DNA from: Streptomyces sp. TLI_171
GTDB lineage: Bacteria > Actinomycetota > Actinomycetes > Streptomycetales > Streptomycetaceae
NCBI RefSeq assembly: GCF_003610255.1
Contig: NZ_RAPS01000001.1
Span: forward strand, 682,001 to 746,000
DNA length: 64,000 bases
Direction: 5' to 3'
Both the position numbers and the translations under genes were made by a program. The notes below the pieces were generated by a model. It was given only the letters and a program-made list of their open reading frames with translations. It was not told the DNA's origin and made no database searches. How positions within the stretch are numbered: position 1 is the first letter of the stretch; each line of letters begins with the position of its first letter. Of the stretch, positions 8,575 to 16,484 are shown in pieces.

Positions 8575-8821
8575 CGCGGTCTCCTTCCAGCTCAACGGGG
8601 GTGGGATCGGGTTCGGGGGTGCAGGTCACCTTATGTTTCCGGCGTGTTTCTGTCAGCCCCGCCCCCGCTGTTGTAGCGGAAGCAGAATGAGCAGAACACC
8701 CCTCAACGCCGCAAAGCCGCGATTCGCCCGCAAGGCTCCCGCCGCGCCCCCGCCGCTCGTAGCGTCCCGGTCCACAGCACCGAGCCGGCGCAGAAGCCGG
8801 CCGAGGAGGTAGGTGGTTCAC

Positions 8822-9646
8822 GTGAGCCCGCACCAGGCCGGGACCGTCCCGGCGATCGAGTTGACCGGGGCGACCAAACGCTTCCGGACGCCCTCCGGCG
8901 CCCTGCACACCGCCGTCCGGGAGCTCGACCTGACCGTCGCCCCGGGCGAGTTCGTCGCCGTCGTCGGCCCGACCGGCTGCGGCAAGTCCACCACGCTGAC
9001 GCTGGTCAGCGGCCTGGAGGAGCCCACCGAGGGCGAAGTGCGGGTGTACGGCGAGCCGGTGGCCGGCATCAACGAGCACGTCGGCTTCGTCTTCCAGCAG
9101 GACGCGGTCTTCCCCTGGCGGACCGTGCTCTCCAACGTGATGGCCGGCCCCCGGTTCCGCGGCGTCCCGGCCGACCGGGCCCGGGAGAAGGCCCGCGACT
9201 GGCTGGCCCGGGTCGGCCTGTCGGCGTTCGAGGACCGCTACCCGCACCAGCTGTCCGGCGGCATGCGCAAGCGCGTGGCGCTCGCCCAGACCTTCGTCAA
9301 CGACCCGCGGATCCTGCTGATGGACGAGCCGTTCTCCGCGCTCGACGTGCAGACCCGGGCGCTGATGTCGGACCAGCTGCTGGAGCTGTGGGCCGGCACC
9401 GGCTCCTCGGTGGTGTTCGTCACCCACGACCTGGACGAGGCGATCGCGCTCGCCGACCGGGTGGTGGTGATGACCGCCGGCCCCGCCACCGTCAAGGAGG
9501 TCTTCACCGTCGACCTGCCGCGCCCGCGCACCGTCGAGGCGGTCCGCCTGGAGCCGCGCTTCGTCGAGCTGTACCGCGAGATCTGGGCCTCGCTCGGCGA
9601 AGAGGTCCGCATCACCCGTGAGAGAGGAGCGGGTCGTGCCGCTTGA
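8822..9646 (+). CDS. SsuB/TauB-type ABC transporter ATP-binding protein
   Basis: The 274-residue nucleotide-binding subunit has all motifs: Walker A GPTGCGKST, Q-loop VFQQDAVFPW, signature LSGGMRKRV, Walker B ILLMDEPFSALD and the H-loop THD. The match is to the nitrate/sulfonate/taurine/thiamine-precursor importer class. GAGGAGGT at 8803-8810 precedes two GTG codons (8813 and 8822). I chose 8822 because 8813 is too close to the ribosome binding site. It is the first gene of a three-gene importer operon and diverges from the CitA/CitB-like pair. Confidence 0.87.
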   Translation: MSPHQAGTVPAIELTGATKRFRTPSGALHTAVRELDLTVAPGEFVAVVGPTGCGKSTTLTLVSGLEEPTEGEVRVYGEPVAGINEHVGFVFQQDAVFPWRTVLSNVMAGPRFRGVPADRAREKARDWLARVGLSAFEDRYPHQLSGGMRKRVALAQTFVNDPRILLMDEPFSALDVQTRALMSDQLLELWAGTGSSVVFVTHDLDEAIALADRVVVMTAGPATVKEVFTVDLPRPRTVEAVRLEPRFVELYREIWASLGEEVRITRERGAGRAA

Positions 9647-10493
9647 GACCGCCGCCCCCGTCGTCGCCACCACCACCCGCACCGAGGTGCGCGAACGGGC
9701 CGCCCGCAACCGCAGGTTCGGCGTGTACGGGGCCCGGGCCGCCGTCCTGGCCGGCTTCCTCGGCCTGTGGGAGATCGCCGCCCGGACCGAACTGATCGAC
9801 CCGTTCAACTTCTCCCAGCCGTCGAGGATCTGGGCGCAGATCTGGCAGTGGATCACCCACGGCACCGCGCAGGGCTCGCTCGGCGAGCAGATCGGCTACA
9901 CCCTGTACGAGGCGCTGACCGGCTGGGTGCTGGGCGTGGTCGGCGGCGTGCTGCTGGGCATCGCGCTCGGCCGGATCCGTTTCCTGGCCGACGTGTTCGG
10001 CCCGTACATCAAGGTGCTGAACGCGATCCCGCGGATCGTGCTGGCGCCGATCTTCCTGATCTGGTTCGGCCTCGGGCCGGCCTCCAAGGTCGCCTCCGCG
10101 GTGGTGCTGGTGTTCTTCCCGGTGTTCTTCAACGCCTTCCAGGGCGCCCGCGAGGTGGACCGCAACCTGGTCGCCAACGCCCGCATCCTCGGCGCCGACA
10201 ACCGCCGGGTCACCCTGCAGGTGGTCATTCCCGCCGCGACCACCTGGATCTTCACCAGCCTGCACGTCTCCTTCGGCTTCGCCCTGATCGGCGCCATCGT
10301 CGGCGAGTACATCGGCGCCACCAAGGGCCTCGGCCTGATGGTCGCCGCCGCCCAGGGCACCTTCAACGCGGCCGGCGTGTACGCCGCGATGACCATCCTC
10401 GCGGTGGTCGCGCTGTTCACCGAGGGCCTGCTGACCTTCGCCGAGAAGCGCCTGTTCCGCTGGAAGCCGGCCGACGCCGGCGACGGCCGCTGA
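9636..10493 (+). CDS. SsuC/TauC-type ABC transporter permease
   Basis: This 285-residue inner-membrane subunit has about six transmembrane helices. An EAA-like cytoplasmic loop (NARILGADNRRVTLQVVIP) docks the ATPase. GAGAGGAG at 9622-9629 favours the GTG at 9636 over an upstream GTG at 9618. That start overlaps the end of the ATPase gene by 11 bp, which points to coupling. With its partners it imports a small anionic or pyrimidine-like substrate; the actual substrate cannot be read from the permease. Confidence 0.87.
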   Translation: MPLETAAPVVATTTRTEVRERAARNRRFGVYGARAAVLAGFLGLWEIAARTELIDPFNFSQPSRIWAQIWQWITHGTAQGSLGEQIGYTLYEALTGWVLGVVGGVLLGIALGRIRFLADVFGPYIKVLNAIPRIVLAPIFLIWFGLGPASKVASAVVLVFFPVFFNAFQGAREVDRNLVANARILGADNRRVTLQVVIPAATTWIFTSLHVSFGFALIGAIVGEYIGATKGLGLMVAAAQGTFNAAGVYAAMTILAVVALFTEGLLTFAEKRLFRWKPADAGDGR

Positions 10494-10700
10494 CGCCCCC
10501 TCACCTCCCGCCCCTTCGGCCGGAGACGGCCTCCGCCACGCGTCCGCCGAACAGCTGCCGCTGTTCTCCTGCTGCCGCCGGCGGTCCGTATCGATCGACG
10601 CGCCGACCGCCCGTCCGACGGGCCGCGGCCACGCCGCAGGCCGAGGGCCGTTGACACTCCCTCACTTCCCCCACCCCCTTCGTTGAGAGGCTCCCCCACC

Positions 10701-11756
10701 ATGCGCAGAACCGCTGCCGCCGCGCTCGCCGCCCTGCTCCTGCTGCCGCTGGCCGCCTGTGCCAACGACGCCGCGACCTCGCACAACGGCGCGGCCCCGG
10801 CCGGTCCGAAGGTCGACGGCCCGAAGGTCAAGATCATGGTCGGCGGCCTGGACAAGGTCATCTACATGCCGGCCATGCTGACCCAGCGCCTGGGCTACTT
10901 CGCCGAGGCCGGTGTCAACGTCGAGCTGCTGAGCGAGCCGGCCGGCGTGAACGCCACCACCGCGCTGCTGGCCGGTGACGTGCAGGGCGCCGTCGGCTTC
11001 TACGACCACACCATCGACCTGCAGGCCAAGGGCAAGAGCGTCGAGTCGGTGGTCCAGTTCTCGCAGGCTCCGGGCGAGGTCGAGGTGGTCTCCGCCAAGC
11101 AGGCCGGCGCGATCAGGTCCGGCGCGGACTTCAAGGGCCGCAAGCTGGGCGTGACCAGCCTCGGTTCCTCCACCGACTTCCTCACCAAGTACCTGGCCGT
11201 CAAGAACGGCGTGAGCGTCAGCGAGTTCAGCCCGATCGCGGTGGGCGCGGGCCAGACCTTCATCGCCGCGATGCAGCAGGGTTCGATCGACGCCGGCATG
11301 ACCACCGACCCGACGGTGGCCACCCTGCTGTCCAAGCAGCTCGGCACGGTGCTGTACGACATGCGCACCCCGGAGGGCTCGAAGGCGGCGCTCGGCGGCC
11401 TGTACCCGTCGTCCTCGCTCTACATGAACACGGCGTGGGTGAACAGCAACCAGGACACCGTCCAGAAGCTGGCCAACGCCTTCGTGAAGACGCTGAAGTG
11501 GATGAACACCCACACGCCGGAGGAGATCGCCGCGCAGATGCCCGCCGACTACGCGCAGGGCGGGGCGGCCGAGTACGCGGCGGCGATCAAGGCGACCCTG
11601 CCGATGTTCACCACCGACGGGGTGATGCCCGCCGACGGACCGAAGACCGTGCTCTCGGTGCTGGCCGCCTTCCACCCGGACGTTCAGGGCAAGGAGTCGA
11701 CCATCGACCTGTCGAAGACCTACACCACCGAGTTCGTCGCCAAGGCCGCCGGCTGA
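10701..11756 (+). CDS. NMT1/SsuA-type substrate-binding lipoprotein of the ABC importer
   Basis: This 351-residue solute-binding protein begins with a lipoprotein signal ending LAAC (Cys20), so it is anchored outside the membrane. The mature part has the NMT1/THI5-like fold signals: KIMVGGLDKVIYMPAML at the start, LGVTSLGSSTDF, and GSIDAGMTTDPTVATLL. It is separated from the permease by 207 bp, unusual for such an operon, and may have its own promoter. Family members bind sulfonates, nitrate, riboflavin or thiamine precursors; I cannot choose among these. The adjacent CitA/CitB-like system is the likely regulator. Confidence 0.83.
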   Translation: MRRTAAAALAALLLLPLAACANDAATSHNGAAPAGPKVDGPKVKIMVGGLDKVIYMPAMLTQRLGYFAEAGVNVELLSEPAGVNATTALLAGDVQGAVGFYDHTIDLQAKGKSVESVVQFSQAPGEVEVVSAKQAGAIRSGADFKGRKLGVTSLGSSTDFLTKYLAVKNGVSVSEFSPIAVGAGQTFIAAMQQGSIDAGMTTDPTVATLLSKQLGTVLYDMRTPEGSKAALGGLYPSSSLYMNTAWVNSNQDTVQKLANAFVKTLKWMNTHTPEEIAAQMPADYAQGGAAEYAAAIKATLPMFTTDGVMPADGPKTVLSVLAAFHPDVQGKESTIDLSKTYTTEFVAKAAG

Positions 11757-11776
11757 CCCTCCTCGCAGCCGGTGAC

Positions 11777-11811
11777 GGCCCCGCGCTCTCCTGGACAGCG
11801 AGCGCGGGGCC
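11777..11811. terminator. Strong hairpin between convergent genes
   Basis: GGCCCCGCGCTC at 11777-11788 pairs perfectly with GAGCGCGGGGCC at 11800-11811 around an 11-nt loop. It lies 21 bp after the importer binding-protein gene and 15 bp before the end of the convergent secreted-protein gene, so it probably serves both. Confidence 0.72.
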
Positions 11812-11825
11812 TTCGGACGTCCGGG

Positions 11826-14309
11826 TCAGCCGATGGTCCACCGCTGGAGGCTGGAGCCGGTGTCGGCCTGCTGGGTGACCAGGGCGCCGTCGGCGGCGGA
11901 GGCCGCGGTCAGCACCAGGCCGCTCTTCTGCGAGGCGACGGTGTAGCCGCCGGTTCCGGCGGTGACCGTCCAGCGCTGGTTGCTGCCGCCGGTGCAGGCC
12001 CACTGGATGATCTGTGCGCCGGCGGCGGTGGAGCCGCCGTTGACGTCCAGGCAGAGGTTCGACTCGCCGTTGACCAGCTGGTAGCTGCCGTCGGCCTGCT
12101 GGGTGAAGGTCCAGCGCTGGTTGGGTCCGCTGTTGGGCGTCCAGGTGACCATCTGGGTGCCCTGGGCGGTGGAGTGGCCGGGGTCGTCGAGCGCCTTGCC
12201 GGAGCCGGCCACCACCGAATGGACGCCGCTGAGCAGCGAGTTGACGGTCCAGCCGAAGGTGGTGGCGCCGGTGGCGGTGCCCGAGGAGGCGGTCACCGTG
12301 ACGGTGGCGGCGCCGACGGCGGTCGGGGTGCCGGTGATCAGTCCGCCGCTGCTGATGGCCAGCCCGGCGGGCAGCCCGGTGGCGGTGAAGGTGAGCGCCT
12401 TGCCGGCCGAGTCGGTCGCGCCGATCTGCAGCGAGACGGCGGTGCCGACGGTGGTGGACTGGTTGCCGGGGCCGGTGACCGCGACGAGTTCCGGGGCCGC
12501 GCCGAGCGGCGTGAGGGTGAGGGTCTGCTCGGCGGCGGTGCGGGCGCCGCCGACCTGGTTCCCGGTGGTGTTGGTCCAACTGCGAGTGGGCACGGTCTCG
12601 GTGGGCCGGCTGCTGTCGGCGGACAGCGCCAGGTCCAGGCCGCTGTAGCGGTTGACCAGGTGGACGGTGCCGCCGGCCGGGAGGACGAACCACTGCTGTC
12701 CGACGCCGGGCCCGCTCTGCGCGGCGGCGGTCACCGTCGGCTTCGCGCCCCAGGCGCGCCCGGCCTTGGTGGTGGCGTCCACGCCCAGCAGTTGCCCGGT
12801 GGCGGAGTTGACGATCCGGTAGGAGCCGTCGCCGTTGGCGGCGAACGCCCAGGACTCCAGGGCGGAGCCGCCGGCGGCGGCCAGCGAGGTGGTGGCGGAG
12901 CTGCCGGAGACCTGGGCGAGGACGCGCCCGCCGCCGTTGCCGATCCGGTAGGTCTTGGAGACGTCGACCGGGGCGGCCGGCGCGGAGCTGCCGAGGGTGA
13001 CGTTGACGTACTCGCCGGAGGACCCGTTCGAGCAGCCGAACGAGCAGTAGGTGCGGAAGGTCTTGCCGACGATCTGCGAACCGGTCCGGTTGGCGCCGTC
13101 GAGGAACCAGCGGTACCAGGACGCCGTGCGGTAGCTGCCGGTGTCGCCGGCCAGCCGCCACTTCTGCGTCGTCAGGTCGTCGGTGACGTAGTACTGCTGC
13201 GGGGCGTTGCCGCTCTGGTCGACGGCCTGCGGCTCGCCGACCCACAGGCCGAGGTAGGCGTTGTAGGTGACGTCCATGACGAACAGCGGCGAGGTCGGGG
13301 CCATCTGGCCGGCCGCGATCTGCTGGGCGGAGGTGCCGGCCGTGGTCGGCCGGTACTCGCCGGCGGCCGGGGTGTAGCCGGTGGTGTTCGCGGAGTCGAC
13401 CGGGACCATGTTGGACTCGCGGCCGCCGGTGCCGGGCTCGCTCCAGGCGCCGTTGTACCACTTCTGCCAGCCGCCGGGCGCCATCTTGCCGGCGATCGGG
13501 GCGCGCGCGACGTGCTCGTAGAACGCCTTCCAGCCGCCGGACTTGTCGACCACCCGGGAGCCGTAGAACACGTAGAAGTACCCGGAGGCGGTGTCCACCA
13601 GCAGGCGCTGGTCGCCGTCGCCGTAGTAGTAGGTCTGGTTGGGGAAGGCCGCGGTGTCGCCGCGGGTGGTGCTGTAGGGCGAGGTGATCACGTGGTCCTT
13701 GATGGACCAGGTCCGGCCCTGGTCCTTGGAGACCGCGTAGTCGATGGCGTCGAAGTGCAGCCCGTCGCCGAACGGCTGCGGGGTGAACTCGTTGTGCACC
13801 AGGCCGTACCAGTCGCCGGTGTCGGGGTCGATCCAGACCCCGGACAGGTCGCAGTAGTTGCGCTGGGCGTACGACGAGCCGCTCGGCGCACTGCTGGAGG
13901 TCAGGCCGGTCGGACTGTTGTTGCAGCGCCAGGTGGTGTCGTTGTTGCGGTCGTTGGCGTTGGCGGGGTTGACGGCGTCGCTGAGCGCGGACGACCTGGT
14001 CGCGGTGTCGAAGTCGGTGCCGGTGTAGAAGTCCCAGACCCGGGGGTCGTTGGCGCCGTACAGCGCGGCGGACTGCTGGTAGTAGAAGGTGCCGTCCTTG
14101 TCGGTGTACGGCGCGGCGGGGGTGTCCGTCGGGTGGGAGAAGCCGACGGGTGCGCCGACCTGGACCGAGAAGGCGGCGGTCGCCTCGGCCGCGGCCGGGG
14201 CAGCGGCGGCCGGGGACGCGGTGGCGGGCGCCGGGAGGGCCAGGCCGACGAGGAGGGCGGTGGAGGCCGCGAGGAGCGCGGCGAGTGGCCTGCGGGGCGG
14301 AGAGAACAC
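11826..14309 (-). CDS. Secreted protein with Ig-like and RICIN beta-trefoil domains, unassigned catalytic-type N-terminal domain
   Basis: The protein of 827 residues starts with a Sec signal (hydrophobic core ending APATASPAAA). Residues about 50-440 form an aromatic-rich domain (TFYYQQSAALYGA, TYYYGDGDQRLLVD, YFYVFYGSR) that looks like a beta-propeller glycosidase-type fold. I cannot place it in a family. A beta-trefoil-like region follows (about 448-595), then a putative Ig domain with LTFTATGLPAGL (about 605-690). A RICIN lectin (about 691-827) ends the protein with three NQRW/LQRW motifs. The GTG at 14309 is chosen for its GGAG six bases upstream and the signal peptide after it. The substrate is probably a polysaccharide. 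A CTTGCAAG palindrome lies upstream. Confidence 0.75.
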   Translation of the reverse strand: MFSPPRRPLAALLAASTALLVGLALPAPATASPAAAAPAAAEATAAFSVQVGAPVGFSHPTDTPAAPYTDKDGTFYYQQSAALYGANDPRVWDFYTGTDFDTATRSSALSDAVNPANANDRNNDTTWRCNNSPTGLTSSSAPSGSSYAQRNYCDLSGVWIDPDTGDWYGLVHNEFTPQPFGDGLHFDAIDYAVSKDQGRTWSIKDHVITSPYSTTRGDTAAFPNQTYYYGDGDQRLLVDTASGYFYVFYGSRVVDKSGGWKAFYEHVARAPIAGKMAPGGWQKWYNGAWSEPGTGGRESNMVPVDSANTTGYTPAAGEYRPTTAGTSAQQIAAGQMAPTSPLFVMDVTYNAYLGLWVGEPQAVDQSGNAPQQYYVTDDLTTQKWRLAGDTGSYRTASWYRWFLDGANRTGSQIVGKTFRTYCSFGCSNGSSGEYVNVTLGSSAPAAPVDVSKTYRIGNGGGRVLAQVSGSSATTSLAAAGGSALESWAFAANGDGSYRIVNSATGQLLGVDATTKAGRAWGAKPTVTAAAQSGPGVGQQWFVLPAGGTVHLVNRYSGLDLALSADSSRPTETVPTRSWTNTTGNQVGGARTAAEQTLTLTPLGAAPELVAVTGPGNQSTTVGTAVSLQIGATDSAGKALTFTATGLPAGLAISSGGLITGTPTAVGAATVTVTASSGTATGATTFGWTVNSLLSGVHSVVAGSGKALDDPGHSTAQGTQMVTWTPNSGPNQRWTFTQQADGSYQLVNGESNLCLDVNGGSTAAGAQIIQWACTGGSNQRWTVTAGTGGYTVASQKSGLVLTAASAADGALVTQQADTGSSLQRWTIG

Positions 14310-14417
14310 GAGGGCTCCAGGTGTGCTCGTGGGGGGATCGACCGGTCGGCGGGAGCTGAGCAGCGGGCGTGGCAGCACCCGGCACGCCCGAGCCGGATGC
14401 TCAGTTGTGCAGTATCC

Positions 14418-14441
14418 ACGGTCCAATCGAGCACCTGTCAA
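14418..14441 (-). promoter_or_regulatory. Candidate housekeeping promoter for the RICIN-domain gene
   Basis: On the minus strand TTGACA (14436-14441) is followed after 17 bases by TGGATA, a fair -10. It points toward the GTG at 14309. The CTTGCAAG palindrome lies just upstream of the -35. Confidence 0.45.
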
Positions 14442-14455
14442 CATTCGGAACCAAA

Positions 14456-14467
14456 ATCTTGCAAGAT
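14456..14467. promoter_or_regulatory. Perfect 12-bp palindrome with CTTGCAAG core
   Basis: ATCTTGCAAGAT is a perfect palindrome between the divergent RICIN-protein and LLM oxidoreductase genes. Its core CTTGCAAG is the same as in the LacI-type operator region at 35375-35430. I infer a LacI-family binding site. Confidence 0.5.
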
Positions 14468-14534
14468 CGCACACCATTCACCGGACCCCGCCGACCGCGT
14501 TTGGGCCCCGCGGGGGTCCGGGCAGACGCGCGGC

Positions 14535-15497
14535 ATGCGCATCGGATACACGTTGATGACGGAACAGCGCGGCCCGCGGGACCTGGTCGCGGACGCAATC
14601 GGCGCGGAGCGGGCGGGCTTCGACTTCGCGGTGATCTCCGACCACTACTTCCCGTGGCTGGACGAACAGGGCCATGCCCCGAACGCCTGGGCGGTGCTCG
14701 GCGCGGCCGCGCAGGCCACCTCGCGGCTGCCGCTGATGACCTACGTGACCTGCCCGACCTTCCGCTACCACCCGGTGGTGGTGGCACAGCAAGCCGCCAC
14801 CGTGCAGTTGCTCTCCGGCGGCCGGTTCCGGCTCGGGCTGGGCAGTGGCGAGAACCTCAACGAGCACGTGGTGGGCCGGGGCTGGCCACCGGTGGCGGTC
14901 CGGCAGGAGATGCTGGCGGAGGCCGTGGAGATCATCCGCGCGCTGTTCGCGGGCGGGTACGTCACCCGGTCCGGCCGCCACTTCCAGGTGGCCGGCGCCA
15001 AGCTCTGGGACCTGCCCGACCCTCCCCCGCCGATCGGAGTGGCCGTCTCGGGGCCGGTCTCCTGCGCGCTGGCCGGGCGGCTCGCCGACCTGGCGATCGC
15101 GGTCGAGCCGGAGCGCGAGCTGCTGGCGGCGTTCGAGGCGGCGGGCGGTGCGGGCAAGCCGGCGGTCGGCCAGCTCCCGGTCTGCTTCGACCCCGACCGG
15201 GAGGCCGCCGTCGCCCGCGCCCACCAGCAGTTCCGCTGGTTCGGCGGCGGCTGGAAGGTCAACGCCGAACTCCCCGGCACCGCCGGCTTCGCCGCCGCCG
15301 GCCGGTTCGTCCGCCCCGAGGACGTGGCCGAGACCGTCCCGTGCGGCGACCGGGTGGACGACTTCGTGGCCGCCGTCCGCCCCTACCTGGACGCCGGGTT
15401 CGACGAGCTCGCGCTGATCCAGGTCGGCGGCGACAGCCAGCCCGCCTTCCTGCACTGGGCCGAGCAGCGCCTGCTGCCCGCCCTCCGCACCCTGTGA
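14535..15497 (+). CDS. F420-dependent LLM-class oxidoreductase (TIGR03557-like)
   Basis: The 320-residue protein is a luciferase-like TIM-barrel enzyme of the group related to F420-dependent glucose-6-phosphate dehydrogenase. Typical segments are the start RIGYTLMTEQRGP, SDHYFPWLDEQGHAPNAWAV, TCPTFRYHPVVVAQ and the glycine-rich GRFRLGLGSGENLNEHV, which lies near the cofactor phosphate. It is cytoplasmic and acts in hydride transfer with coenzyme F420. The natural substrate is unknown. It is transcribed away from the secreted RICIN-domain protein, with a short shared intergenic region. Confidence 0.85.
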   Translation: MRIGYTLMTEQRGPRDLVADAIGAERAGFDFAVISDHYFPWLDEQGHAPNAWAVLGAAAQATSRLPLMTYVTCPTFRYHPVVVAQQAATVQLLSGGRFRLGLGSGENLNEHVVGRGWPPVAVRQEMLAEAVEIIRALFAGGYVTRSGRHFQVAGAKLWDLPDPPPPIGVAVSGPVSCALAGRLADLAIAVEPERELLAAFEAAGGAGKPAVGQLPVCFDPDREAAVARAHQQFRWFGGGWKVNAELPGTAGFAAAGRFVRPEDVAETVPCGDRVDDFVAAVRPYLDAGFDELALIQVGGDSQPAFLHWAEQRLLPALRTL

Positions 15498-15634
15498 CGG
15501 ATGATCATCTCTTCGACCACGAAGGAGCCTTGGCCCCGCCCGGGTCACTGGGATGGCCCGCGCCGCTCGCGGCCCGGCGGGCGCCTTCGTACGGTCGTCG
15601 GGAGTCCGACCGCTGCGACAGAGGGAGCGAACCG

Positions 15635-15886
15635 ATGGCGGATGTCGAAGTACCCGAGGTGGTGGGGCTGGGCGTGGTCGAGGCCCTGCAGGTCCTGATC
15701 GAGGCCGGCTACCAGACCGCGCACTTCTGGGCGTACTCCACCTTCGACGACCTGAACGTCACCGTCCGGCAGGAGCCGCGGGCCGGCGCCGCGGTCGCCC
15801 CGCCGGCGCTCGTCACCTGCTGGATCGGCGCCGGCCCGCCGGACGAGAAGGACCCGCACAAGCCGGCGATGCCGCTGCGGCGGTGA
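15635..15886 (+). CDS. Single PASTA-domain small protein
   Basis: This 83-residue soluble protein has one PASTA domain: VEVPEVVGLGVVEALQVLIEAGY, then a strand with TVRQEPRAGAAV, the usual pattern. No signal peptide or membrane helix is visible, although PASTA domains usually sit on the outside of penicillin-binding proteins or kinases. GAGGGAG lies upstream of the ATG. Its stop overlaps the GTG of the next gene (GTGA), so the two are translationally coupled. The role is unknown. Confidence 0.72.
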   Translation: MADVEVPEVVGLGVVEALQVLIEAGYQTAHFWAYSTFDDLNVTVRQEPRAGAAVAPPALVTCWIGAGPPDEKDPHKPAMPLRR

Positions 15887-16341
15887 GTCCGGTGAGCCTG
15901 GTCGGAGCGGGCCGCCCGGAGCCCGGGAGCGGCGCGGAGCGGGCCTGCCCTAGCGCGTCCTGCACGCCCGGCGCCGCACTGCTCGGCGTGGCGACGCCGG
16001 CGGGCCGGCTGGCGTTCCTGCCCGTCCCGCTGGTGGTGGACCGGGACCTGGCCGAGCAGTTGCGGGGCCCGGGCCGCGCGGAGAGCCGCTACCGGTTCAC
16101 CGGGCCGTGCGCGGAGGGCGGCTGTCCGCAGTGGACGGGCAGCGGCTGCGAGGTGATCGACCACGTCCTGGACGGTCCGGTCGACCGCCCGGCCGGGGCC
16201 GGCGACCCGCTTCCGGCCTGCGGGATCCGCGCCGACTGCCGGTGGTTCGCCCAGCGCGGAGCGGACGCCTGCCGGGCCTGCCCGACCCTGGTGGCGGACC
16301 TGGGCGGTTCGGTGATCACGCTCCGCGAGCCCCGGGCCTAG
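15883..16341 (+). CDS. Cysteine-rich protein of unknown function
   Basis: The 152-residue product has nine cysteines, including the groups GPCAEGGCPQWTGSGC, ACGIRADC and ACRACP. This spacing could bind zinc or an iron-sulfur cluster. I do not recognise the family. No signal sequence or membrane helix is seen. The GTG at 15883 overlaps the PASTA gene stop, the smallest arrangement that couples the two. The gene converges on the Ser/Thr kinase gene. The Cys-rich core starts near residue 65; the N-terminal part is less structured. Confidence 0.62.
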   Translation: MSPVSLVGAGRPEPGSGAERACPSASCTPGAALLGVATPAGRLAFLPVPLVVDRDLAEQLRGPGRAESRYRFTGPCAEGGCPQWTGSGCEVIDHVLDGPVDRPAGAGDPLPACGIRADCRWFAQRGADACRACPTLVADLGGSVITLREPRA

Positions 16342-16484
16342 CGCTCGGCGCCCGTGGGCCCGGCCGCGATGGCGGCCTGCCGGGCGGCGGAGCAACGCCT
16401 CGGCCGGGTCCCGGCGGACGCCGGCGGCCGAGACCCACCGGCTGATCGACCGCCTGGTCGCCGCGGTGGTCCCGCAGCCGCCGG

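Noticed and set aside
6329..9865. A 1178-residue minus-strand frame that looks like a fusion ending in a response regulator
   Set aside because: The response regulator starts at 6997 inside it; the upstream part is antisense to the ABC genes and the sensor kinase in a wrong frame.
11772..15497. A 1241-residue plus-strand frame ending in the LLM oxidoreductase
   Set aside because: The part before 14535 is antisense to the secreted RICIN protein and is low in complexity; the enzyme starts at 14535.
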